From Flavobacterium sp. DG2-3 (GTDB lineage: Bacteria; Bacteroidota; Bacteroidia; Flavobacteriales; Flavobacteriaceae), in NCBI RefSeq assembly GCF_030730925.1, contig NZ_JAVAMB010000023.1:1-64000 (forward strand): a DNA stretch of 64,000 bases, given 5' to 3'. The translations under genes and the position numbers were made by a program. How positions within the stretch are numbered: position 1 is the stretch's first letter; the number at the start of each line of letters is the position of its first letter. A model generated the notes under the pieces. It did not search any database. It was not told the DNA's origin and was given only the letters and a program-made list of their open reading frames with translations. Positions 1 to 7,460 of this stretch are shown here, piece by piece.

Positions 1-122
1 TTAGTATATTTTAAAAATCTGCAAAATCTTTTAACGCAACAATAATCTGATTTATCTGCCAAATCTGCGAGAAAAAAACTTTGCATAATAAATCTCATAA
101 AGAAGAGACGCAAAGTTTTTTA

Positions 123-348
123 AACCATATAAGTGATAAGTTTAATTAAGAAGAGAACTTAGAATGCTTATATTACTTATATGGTTATTTTTTGCATTAA
201 ACTTTGCCTCTCTGCGACTTTGCGAGATTTTTTTTCATTTAATCTTTGCGCTTTTCGCGTTTTTGTAAAGCTTAAGTAGAATATCTTAGCGCTCTTTGAG
301 TTTAAAAAAGATTGCAATTTTAATTAAACTTATATCACTTATATGGTT
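123..348. repeat. Dispersed intergenic repeat, three copies (AACCATATAAG family)
   Basis: The 1-477 gap holds no convincing gene. A 20-bp element, AACCATATAAGTGATATAAG or a close variant, occurs at 123-140 (forward), 167-186 (reverse) and 329-348 (reverse). The first two form an inverted pair that could fold into a hairpin. A fourth copy sits 29 kb away at 29779-29798. Between and around them are words of the 'ctttgcgactttgcgag' type seen in many other gaps of this window. The role is unknown; a transcription terminator or mobile palindrome is possible. Confidence 0.75.
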
Positions 349-425
349 TTAAAAAAATAGAAATTGTAATTATTCTAAATAAGAGTAATGTTTGAATTTT
401 ATAATTTTTTCTTACAGAAGATCGC

Positions 426-433
426 TAAATTTG
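426..433 (+). promoter_or_regulatory. Putative -7 promoter element of the aldehyde oxidoreductase operon
   Basis: TAAATTTG matches the Bacteroidota -7 consensus TAnnTTTG and lies 45 bp before the first codon at 478. No clear -33 TTG is present at the usual distance, so this is a motif match only. Confidence 0.4.
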
Positions 434-477
434 TTAGAATAACAAAAGTGAATTGGCTAATTTAACAAATAGACTGA

Positions 478-1116
478 ATGGCTTCTAAAAAAACAAACCA
501 GAATAAAGTAACGCCCGAGGATGCTAATTCCCGCCGTGACTTTATAAAGAAATCGGGACTTTTTACCGCTTTGGCGCTGACGCCGCCTTCATTGGTAATG
601 GCATCAGAAAAGAAATGGGACGAAAAAATAGCGGAGTATTTAGAAACCGTACCGCTTTCTATTGAAGTAAATGGCACAAAACGCAATCTGAATATCGAGC
701 CGAGAACTACTTTGCTTGATTTACTTCGTGAGCAATTGCAACTTACGGGAACTAAAAAAGGCTGTGACCACGGACAATGTGGTGCGTGTACCGTTCATGT
801 AAATGGAACCCGAATTTTGTCATGCCTTTCTCTAGCATCGATTCAACAAAACGCTCAGGTAACTACAATTGAAGGACTTTCAAAAGGTAAAAAACTGCAC
901 CCAATGCAGGAAGCTTTCATAAAACACGATGGTTTTCAGTGCGGCTATTGCACGCCGGGACAAATTATGTCGGGAATTGCCTGTATCAAAGAAGGTCATG
1001 CCAACAGCAGAGAAGAAATAAGCGAGTACATGAGCGGTAATATTTGCCGTTGTGGTGCTTATCATAATATCGTTGATGCGATAACTGAAGTGAAGGAAGG
1101 AGGGAAGGAGCTATGA
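478..1116 (+). CDS. Aldehyde oxidoreductase, 2Fe-2S subunit (PaoA/YagT-like), Tat-exported
   Basis: Small electron-transfer subunit of a xanthine-oxidase-family molybdenum hydroxylase, 212 aa. The N-terminus carries a twin-arginine signal (SRRDFIKKSG followed by a hydrophobic stretch, about residues 18-42), which points to a periplasmic enzyme. A plant-type ferredoxin domain follows with the first cluster motif CDHGQCGAC. The second, C-terminal 2Fe-2S domain carries CGYC and CRCG. Length and layout match PaoA/YagT of Escherichia coli, which oxidises aromatic and other aldehydes in the periplasm. The stop overlaps the next start by 4 bp (ATGA at 1113), so the two are translationally coupled. 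The true substrate cannot be read from the sequence. Confidence 0.92.
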   Translation: MASKKTNQNKVTPEDANSRRDFIKKSGLFTALALTPPSLVMASEKKWDEKIAEYLETVPLSIEVNGTKRNLNIEPRTTLLDLLREQLQLTGTKKGCDHGQCGACTVHVNGTRILSCLSLASIQQNAQVTTIEGLSKGKKLHPMQEAFIKHDGFQCGYCTPGQIMSGIACIKEGHANSREEISEYMSGNICRCGAYHNIVDAITEVKEGGKEL

Positions 1117-2093
1117 AAAACTTTCAAATAATTAAAGCACTGTCGTCTTCTTCGGCAATAACAGGAAAAGCCAAAGACAATTCCTCCATGTTTATTGCGG
1201 GAGGAACAAATTTGGTCGATTTGATGAAGAAGAATATTGTCGCACCAGATAAATTGGTCGACATCAACGGACTGGATTTAAAGAAAATCGAATTTTTAAA
1301 AGGAAAAGTTTCAATCGGCGCATTGGCAAAAAATAGTCAGGTTGCCGAAGATGCTTCTATAAAAGAAAAATATCCTTTGCTTGCTCAGGCTTTGGCTGCA
1401 GGAGCATCACAACAGATTCGTCATATGGCAACTGTGGGAGGAAATATGCTGCAAAAAACACGCTGTTCGTATTATTACAATAACGATATGCCTTGCAATA
1501 AACGAGTACCTAAAAGCGGATGTGGCGCGATTGGCGGCTCTAACCGTATGCACGCTATTTTTGGCGCTTCTGACAGTTGTATAGCCGTACATCCGAGTGA
1601 TATGTGCGTGGCTTTGGCGGCGCTTGACGCGAAAGTTTTAGTAGAAGGTCCAAAAGGAAAACGAGAAATTAATTTTACAGATTTTCACAGACTTCCAGGA
1701 AATACTCCTGAAAAAGACAATAAACTGGATGAAAGAGAATTGATTACTTCAGTTGAAATTCCAGATAATAATTTTACTAAAAATGTTCATTATCTAAAAG
1801 TTCGTGACAGAACAAGTTATGCTTTTGCATTGGTCTCAGTTGCTGTGGCTTTAGATATAAAAAATAACAAGATAAATGATGTCAGATTAGCCATGGGCGG
1901 TGTGGCACATAAACCTTGGCGATTAACAGAAACCGAAGAATTTTTGAAAGGAAAAACAGTTTCAGAAGAGGTTTTTAAACAAGCAGGAAATCTGTCTATG
2001 AAAGGCGCAAGAGGATACGGCGGCAATGATTTTAAATTGACGCTTGGAGGAAATGCAGTAACAGAAGCACTTACAATAGCAGCATCAAAATAA
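1113..2093 (+). CDS. Aldehyde oxidoreductase, FAD-binding subunit (PaoB/YagS-like)
   Basis: Medium subunit of the molybdenum hydroxylase, 326 aa. The N-terminal FAD-binding PCMH-type domain shows FIAGGTNLVDLMK, the usual flavin-pyrophosphate loop, and ATVGGNMLQKTRC. After this comes a cysteine-rich insertion (TRCSYYY, MPCNKR, SGCGAIGG), followed by SDSCIAVHPSDMCVALAAL. This insertion is typical of the PaoB type, where it binds an extra 4Fe-4S cluster, and it separates this subunit from ordinary xanthine dehydrogenase FAD subunits. The CO dehydrogenase flavoprotein C-terminal domain follows. It lies between the Fe-S and molybdopterin subunits with almost no spacing, so one operon and one complex are expected. 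Confidence 0.92.
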   Translation: MKNFQIIKALSSSSAITGKAKDNSSMFIAGGTNLVDLMKKNIVAPDKLVDINGLDLKKIEFLKGKVSIGALAKNSQVAEDASIKEKYPLLAQALAAGASQQIRHMATVGGNMLQKTRCSYYYNNDMPCNKRVPKSGCGAIGGSNRMHAIFGASDSCIAVHPSDMCVALAALDAKVLVEGPKGKREINFTDFHRLPGNTPEKDNKLDERELITSVEIPDNNFTKNVHYLKVRDRTSYAFALVSVAVALDIKNNKINDVRLAMGGVAHKPWRLTETEEFLKGKTVSEEVFKQAGNLSMKGARGYGGNDFKLTLGGNAVTEALTIAASK

Positions 2094-2100
2094 TTCAATT

Positions 2101-4305
2101 ATGAGCAAAACAAGTAATATTAATAGAGTTGACGGATTTGCTAAAGTAACAGGTTCTGCAACGTATTCGGCTGAATATAAAACATCTGGAGTTGTTTATG
2201 CTTGCCTTGTTGGAAGCACGATCGCAAAAGGAAGAATCAAAACTATAGATACCAAAAAGGCAGAATGGGCGCCAGGAGTTTTGGCTGTGATTACGCATTT
2301 AAATGTAGATAAACCTTCGGGTTACCAAAAAGCAAAAGACAAGCATAATTTTGGTCAGCCACTGCAGATTTTCAAAGATGATTCGGTTTTGTATTACGAT
2401 CAGCCGATTGCTTTGGTCATTGCGGATACTTTTGAACGTATGCGCTACGCAGCGAGCTTAATTAAAGCGGATTATTTTAAAGAAGAACATTCAACCGAAC
2501 TTCAAAAAGCTGCCGATAAAGAGAAAAAAGTCGAAACCGATAAAGGTAACGACTATCATCGTGGCGAGCATGACGGTTATAAAAATGGCGAAGTTGTTTT
2601 GGAAACAGAATATACGATTCCGACCGAAGTTCATAACCCTATGGAATTGGCGAATATCATTGCGAAATGGGACGGAAATAAACCCATTTTATATACCAAA
2701 AGTCAGGGAGTTGAAGGAACACGCAAAAGCGTAGCTGGAGTTTTTGGCGTTCCTGTAGAAGATGTTGAGGTGCATGCAGAATATATTGGTGGTGCATTCG
2801 GAATGGGATTGCATACTTGGCCGTATGAGATCGCGGCTTTAATTGGCGCGAAAAAATTAAATCGTCCTGTGAAACTGGTTTTGCATCGTGAGCAGATGTT
2901 TACCAATGTTGGTTTTAGACCATATACCATTCAGAAAATGGGATTGGGTGCAACCAAAGATGGAAAACTAACAGGATTAACTCATGAAGCCGTTGCGATG
3001 ACTTCGAGTTATGAAGATTTTATGGAAGGAACGGTAAATATGTCACGATTTATCTATGATTGTCCGAATGTTTCTACTCGTTATAGAATTGTGCCTTTGG
3101 ATACCTGCACGCCAATCTGGATGCGCGGGCCGGGAGAAGCAACGGGTTCTTTTGCCTTAGAATCTGCAATGGATGAAATGGCTTATAAATTAAATTTAGA
3201 TCCGATTGAGTTTCGAAAACGCAATTATGCCGAAAAAGATCTGGAACAAAATAAACCGTGGAGCAGTAAGTTTCTGTTAGAATGCTACGAAGCGGGTATG
3301 GAAAAAATTGGTTGGAAAAACCGTAAAAACGAGCCCGGTTCTGTGAAAGAAGGAAACTGGCTGGTAGGCTACGGAATGGGAACTGGAACTTTTGGTTGCT
3401 ACAGAAGTCCGACTTCGGTAAAAGCAAAATTTCTTGCGAATGGTGATTTAGTATTACAGTGCAGTGTGAACGATATGGGACCTGGAACCGCGACCATGAT
3501 GACGGCAATTGGAGCTGAAATTACAGGTCTTCCATCTGAAAATGTAATCATCGAAATGGGAAAAAGCGGTTTGCCAAAAGGTCCAACGCAAGGTGGTTCG
3601 GCAACGACTTCTTCTGTAGGCTCTGCCGTGCATGATTCTTGTAATTTGTTGGTTAGTAAAGTGCTGGAATTGGCAGGAACAAATGCTACTTTTAAAGGAA
3701 TTCCGATTACAGATTTAACTTTCGAAAACGGATTGATTTCTTCTAAAAAAGACAAATCAAAATCGATTGCTCTGACTGCACTTTTAAGCGCTAATAAATT
3801 GGAAAACTTAGAAGTGGAGAATCTTTCAAAAGCAGCTGAAGAAGCGAAGAAATATTCGATTTATTCGTTCTCTGTTCATTTTGTGAAAGTATTAGTGAAT
3901 CCGAATTTGGGTAAAATCCGTTTAGCACATGTCGTTTCTTGTGCCGATATTGGAACAGTTATCAGTCAGAAAACTTCTGCGGGACAAATGTTCGGTGGAG
4001 CAGTTGGCGGAATCGGAATGGGATTAATGGAAGCCTTAGAAATCGATCATCGTTTCGGGCGTCCGATCAATAATAATTTTGCCGATTATCATGTTCCTGT
4101 AAATGCTGATATTGAGAAACAGGAAGTATTTTTCGTCAATAAAAAAGACCCAATCAGTAATCCGATGGGGACAAAAGGTTTGGGAGAAACAGCTTTAGTT
4201 GGAATGGCGCCTGCAATTGCTAACGCTGTTTTTAACGCAACGGGAAAACGTGTTCGAGACTTGCCAATTACATTGGATAAAATTATAGAAACTGTGAAGG
4301 TTTAA
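2101..4305 (+). CDS. Aldehyde oxidoreductase, molybdopterin-binding catalytic subunit (PaoC/YagR-like)
   Basis: Large catalytic subunit, 734 aa. The N-terminal aldehyde oxidase a/b hammerhead domain begins at VDGFAKVTGSATYSAEY. The molybdopterin-binding domain follows with QGVEGTRKSVAGVFGVP, GGAFGMG and the C-terminal GTKGLGETALVGMAPAI, whose Glu is the conserved base of the family. No signal peptide is visible. In Pao-type enzymes the assembled heterotrimer is carried out by the Tat signal of the small subunit, which fits here. It starts 7 bp after the FAD subunit. No MocA/PaoD-type cofactor-loading chaperone lies downstream; the next gene is convergent and unrelated. The substrate is probably an aldehyde, by inference from family only. 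Confidence 0.93.
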   Translation: MSKTSNINRVDGFAKVTGSATYSAEYKTSGVVYACLVGSTIAKGRIKTIDTKKAEWAPGVLAVITHLNVDKPSGYQKAKDKHNFGQPLQIFKDDSVLYYDQPIALVIADTFERMRYAASLIKADYFKEEHSTELQKAADKEKKVETDKGNDYHRGEHDGYKNGEVVLETEYTIPTEVHNPMELANIIAKWDGNKPILYTKSQGVEGTRKSVAGVFGVPVEDVEVHAEYIGGAFGMGLHTWPYEIAALIGAKKLNRPVKLVLHREQMFTNVGFRPYTIQKMGLGATKDGKLTGLTHEAVAMTSSYEDFMEGTVNMSRFIYDCPNVSTRYRIVPLDTCTPIWMRGPGEATGSFALESAMDEMAYKLNLDPIEFRKRNYAEKDLEQNKPWSSKFLLECYEAGMEKIGWKNRKNEPGSVKEGNWLVGYGMGTGTFGCYRSPTSVKAKFLANGDLVLQCSVNDMGPGTATMMTAIGAEITGLPSENVIIEMGKSGLPKGPTQGGSATTSSVGSAVHDSCNLLVSKVLELAGTNATFKGIPITDLTFENGLISSKKDKSKSIALTALLSANKLENLEVENLSKAAEEAKKYSIYSFSVHFVKVLVNPNLGKIRLAHVVSCADIGTVISQKTSAGQMFGGAVGGIGMGLMEALEIDHRFGRPINNNFADYHVPVNADIEKQEVFFVNKKDPISNPMGTKGLGETALVGMAPAIANAVFNATGKRVRDLPITLDKIIETVKV

Positions 4306-4336
4306 AGCCACAGATTATTTCGATTGAAAAAAAATA

Positions 4337-4516
4337 GCCACGAATTCACGAATTTTTTTTCTGCTAAATCGAAAATCTCTTCAAAAGTTAAAACCACAAA
4401 TTACACAAATTTTCGCAAATTATTTTTAAATCTAATTTGTGAAAATTTGTGTAATTTGCGGTTATATTTTTTTTAAAATTAAAATAATAATTAGTGCAAT
4501 TCGTGAAATTCGTGGC
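4337..4516. repeat. Nested inverted repeats between convergent genes
   Basis: An outer pair of GCCACGAATTCACGAATT type (4337-4354 with 4498-4516, one base indel) encloses an inner 31-bp pair (4392-4422 with 4433-4463, about 28 matches) built on the word ACCACAAATTACACAAATT. A short hairpin (TCGCAAAG/CTTTGCGA, 4526-4550) follows. It probably works as a bidirectional terminator between the aldehyde oxidoreductase operon and the DUF2911 gene. Confidence 0.75.
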
Positions 4517-4582
4517 AAAAAAAAATCGCAAAGCTTAAAAAACTTTGCGACTTTGTGCCTTTGTGGCCTGTATCATTAAAAA

Positions 4583-5146
4583 TTACTTCACTGTAATTGG
4601 CAATTCAACCGTAGTTTTATCCCAACCAATAACTAAATTAGCTACATTTCCTTGAGTTGTAAAAGCAATAGATAAAGCTTCGATTACATCAGAAACGTTT
4701 TTAACTGGAACTGAAACTCTTACCACATCTTTTTTCTCATCGTAAGCATAACCACCCCATAAATCCAATTCTTTATTGATAATGATGGTCCATTTATCTT
4801 TTTCAGGAATAGCAAATAAACTGTAGTATCCAGCAGGAACTTTTTTACCGCCAATAGTTACGTCTTTGTAGAATTTAATTTCCGTGTTTTCGTTAGCACC
4901 AACTCTCCAGATTTCGCCAAACTTTACAACATCTCCAAAAATAGTTCTTCCTTTTGCAGAAGGTCTTGCGTAAGTCACTTTGATAACTGGGTTTGGAGTA
5001 TCCGTTTTTTTGAATTTTACGGCTTTGTTTGGGAAATAAGAAATATCAACAGGGCTATTGTCAAGCGGAGCAAATTTTACCACATCTTGAGCTTGAACTG
5101 TAAAAGCAGCAAACAACGTAACTGCCAATAAACATAATTTTTTCAT
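4583..5146 (-). CDS. DUF2911 family secreted protein
   Basis: A 187-aa exported protein with a clear signal peptide (MKKLCLLAVTLFAAFTVQAQ). The body matches the DUF2911 family known from many Bacteroidota. Recognisable segments are VTYARPSAKGRTIFGDVVKFGEIWRVGANENTEIKFYKDV and VPAGYYSLFAIPEKDKWTIIINKELDLWGGYAYDEKKDVVRV, described here only by name and position (about residues 58-140). The function is unknown; a beta-rich fold is likely. It stands alone between palindromic repeats, convergent with the aldehyde oxidoreductase operon. It is probably periplasmic or outer-membrane associated. Confidence 0.85.
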   Translation of the reverse strand: MKKLCLLAVTLFAAFTVQAQDVVKFAPLDNSPVDISYFPNKAVKFKKTDTPNPVIKVTYARPSAKGRTIFGDVVKFGEIWRVGANENTEIKFYKDVTIGGKKVPAGYYSLFAIPEKDKWTIIINKELDLWGGYAYDEKKDVVRVSVPVKNVSDVIEALSIAFTTQGNVANLVIGWDKTTVELPITVK

Positions 5147-5266
5147 AGGATTACAATTTTTTTAGATTATCACAAAGTAAGTTAATAATGAAGAAAAATC
5201 ATATAAATTGAGATTGGTTTTTTGTTAATGAATTGGTAACAGTTTTCTTTTTTCGTCATTTTTTAC

Positions 5267-5341
5267 TGTAGAGACGCACCGCAGTGCGTCTAACGTATTG
5301 TGATTCCCCGTTGTGTAGACGCACTGCAGTGCGCCTCTACA
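5267..5341. repeat. Inverted repeat of the GACGCACTGCAGTGCGTC family
   Basis: Two arms (5267-5294 and 5313-5341), each itself palindromic around CTGCAG or CCGCAG, face each other across a short loop. The same element is present twice more at 55446-55541 and 55573-55669. It sits between the DUF2911 start and the GH2 stop. Confidence 0.8.
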
Positions 5342-5354
5342 GATAAACTTTGTT

Positions 5355-7154
5355 TTAATATTCGCTTTTCTTCTTTGTGTACCAATCCTGCATGATATAA
5401 AACGCTTTTTTCTTTTCACCGTCATTCGAAATTAAACCTTTACGATTATATCCATCCTGAATCCCTGGAAGCAATCTTTTCGGAGACCTGAAATCAACCA
5501 GAATCCACGGACTTAATCCACTTAGATGAGGAATTTTTTCAATCATTTTTAAATTCTGAATGTATAAATATTCCTGATATTCTTCTGTCCAGCGTTCGTT
5601 TTTCTCTCCATGAAAACCAGCTTTAGCATCGCCTCCAAATTCAGAAACCACAATTGGTTTGTTGTATTTAGATTTCCAGACTTTTTTTTCAGCATCTTCC
5701 AGATTTCCGCCGTACCAGCCTAGATATTGATTGAAAGCCACAACATCTAAAACTTCACCAATTGGATCATCTATAGTTTCATTTTTTGTTAATAAAGCCG
5801 CGCTGATTAATCTTGTATTGTCTAATGATCTCGTATGTGATGCTAAATTTCTAATGAAAGTATTTCGTGCTTCAGAAATTGGAGTTTCATTGGCCATTGA
5901 CCAGATAATAATACTGGCTCTATTTTTATCTCTTACAATAGAAGCTGTTAATTGATCTTCGGCATTTTGATAGGTGTTTTTGTTTGTAAATTCCACGGTC
6001 CAATACACCGGAATTTCTTCCCAAACCATGATTCCCATTTTATCAGCTTCACGAATAATATTTTCGTTATGCGGATAATGTGCCAAACGAACATAATTAC
6101 AGCCCATTTCTTTTGCCCAATTCAACAAGCGCAAAGCATCTTCAACAGAATTAGCACGCCCGCCTTTGGCATTTTCTTCGTGAATAGAAATACCGCGTAA
6201 AAAGATCTGTTTTCCGTTAAGCAAGATTTTATCTTCTTTGGTTTCGATAGTTCTAAAACCAATTTTATCGCTTAGTTTTTTTCCGTTAAAATCGATTGTA
6301 ACATCATATAATTTCGGGTTTTCTGGAGACCAGTATGATATTTTTTTCGCTAGAATTTCAAAATTTAGATTTCCGTCAGCACCAACTTTTCCTTTGTAAT
6401 TGATTTTCAATTCTGGAATCGAAATCGAAACGGCATTTTGAGTCGAATTTAAATTATTGATTTTTACAAAACCTGAAATTACCGCAGTATTTCCTTTTTT
6501 AAGCTGAATGGTGTAATCTTGTACAAAAGAATCGTCCTCTTCAATCAAAGTCACATCGCGTGTGATGCCGCCGTAATTCCACCAATCGGTATTTACTGTC
6601 GGGACATCTTCTTTGTGGCGCGTGTTATCAACTTTAATAACCAGATAATTGTCTTTTGGTTTTACAATAGAAGTCACTTCATAATTAAACGGAGTAAAAC
6701 CGCCTTCATGTGTGCCTAGTTTTTTTCCGTTTAAATAAACATCAGCTTTATAATTGATAGCTCCCAAGTATACAAATAAGCGTTTTTTAGGCGCTAAATT
6801 GTAGTCAAACGACTTTTTGAACCATACATTGCCTTCGTAATATTTCAATTCAGGAACCTGTGAATTCCAATCGCCCGGAATTGTAATTGTTGGCGATTTA
6901 TCGAAATCATATTCTACTAATTCCTGTTTGTTTTGAGCATGATAATTGCTAAAAAAAGCTCCTTTTGGCGCTTTTTCATTTTTATCATATTGATCCAAGT
7001 GAAAGCTGTAAAACCCCGTTTGATACGGATCGATGATATAATTCCATACTCCGTTTAGTGAAGTGGTATTGCGGTTGGGTACGTTTGAGATTAGATTTTG
7101 TGCAGACACCAAAACGGAAGAGGTTAGGAGTAATGCGGTTAATAGTTTTTTCAT
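5355..7154 (-). CDS. Glycoside hydrolase family 2 (beta-glucuronidase/beta-galactosidase-like)
   Basis: A 599-aa exported GH2 enzyme. I place the start at 7154 (MKKLLTALLLTSSVLVSAQ, a good signal peptide); an in-frame ATG 14 codons upstream would bury the signal. Domain order is a sugar-binding jelly roll (about 60-190), an immunoglobulin-like domain (about 190-285) and a TIM barrel. The acid/base is Glu423 in WSMANE and the nucleophile Glu505 in VVSEFGG. Its length of about 600 aa and lack of C-terminal extensions resemble beta-glucuronidases more than long beta-galactosidases. With uronate catabolic genes in the same cluster, cleavage of a beta-linked glucuronic acid is an attractive inference. 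It is the last structural enzyme of the minus-strand locus. Confidence 0.88.
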   Translation of the reverse strand: MKKLLTALLLTSSVLVSAQNLISNVPNRNTTSLNGVWNYIIDPYQTGFYSFHLDQYDKNEKAPKGAFFSNYHAQNKQELVEYDFDKSPTITIPGDWNSQVPELKYYEGNVWFKKSFDYNLAPKKRLFVYLGAINYKADVYLNGKKLGTHEGGFTPFNYEVTSIVKPKDNYLVIKVDNTRHKEDVPTVNTDWWNYGGITRDVTLIEEDDSFVQDYTIQLKKGNTAVISGFVKINNLNSTQNAVSISIPELKINYKGKVGADGNLNFEILAKKISYWSPENPKLYDVTIDFNGKKLSDKIGFRTIETKEDKILLNGKQIFLRGISIHEENAKGGRANSVEDALRLLNWAKEMGCNYVRLAHYPHNENIIREADKMGIMVWEEIPVYWTVEFTNKNTYQNAEDQLTASIVRDKNRASIIIWSMANETPISEARNTFIRNLASHTRSLDNTRLISAALLTKNETIDDPIGEVLDVVAFNQYLGWYGGNLEDAEKKVWKSKYNKPIVVSEFGGDAKAGFHGEKNERWTEEYQEYLYIQNLKMIEKIPHLSGLSPWILVDFRSPKRLLPGIQDGYNRKGLISNDGEKKKAFYIMQDWYTKKKSEY

Positions 7155-7191
7155 TTTATAATTTGTTTTTTGGTATTTGTGTTTTTGTTTT

Positions 7192-7452
7192 GCCACGAAG
7201 GCGCTAAGGCACTAAGTTTTTTTGTTTTTGTTTTTGCTTCTTGCAGTCGCTAAGACGCAAAGATTTTTTTGTCATCCTGACGAAGGAAGGATCGCACAAG
7301 AAGCTCCGCATGCTAATTCGCCAATCTTTATCGATTTTCGAGTGTGATCCTTCCTTCGTCAGGATGACAAACTATATGAGAAAAATAATCTGCTTAATCT
7401 GCAAAATCTGCGTGAAACAAAAAAAAACTTAGTGCCTTAGCGTCTTTGTGGC
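7192..7452. repeat. Nested palindromic repeat, two layers
   Basis: The outer arms at 7192-7223 and 7421-7452 match at 30 of 32 positions and begin GCCACGAAGGCGCTAAGG. Inside lies a different inverted pair, 7271-7297 and 7342-7368 (26 of 27), of the CATCCTGACGAAGGAAGGAT family. Words of a third family (ATCTGC...TGCGTGAAAC) lie at 7391-7417. The gap between the two GH2 genes carries no credible coding sequence. Confidence 0.85.
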
Positions 7453-7460
7453 TAGAAAAA

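Noticed and set aside
7155..7196. Upstream ATG for the first GH2 gene
   Set aside because: It would put 14 charged residues ahead of a clear signal peptide; the internal ATG at 7154 is preferred.
7241..7432. Open frame of 63 codons between the two GH2 genes
   Set aside because: It lies wholly inside the nested palindromes and mirrors repeat sequence, so it is not a gene.
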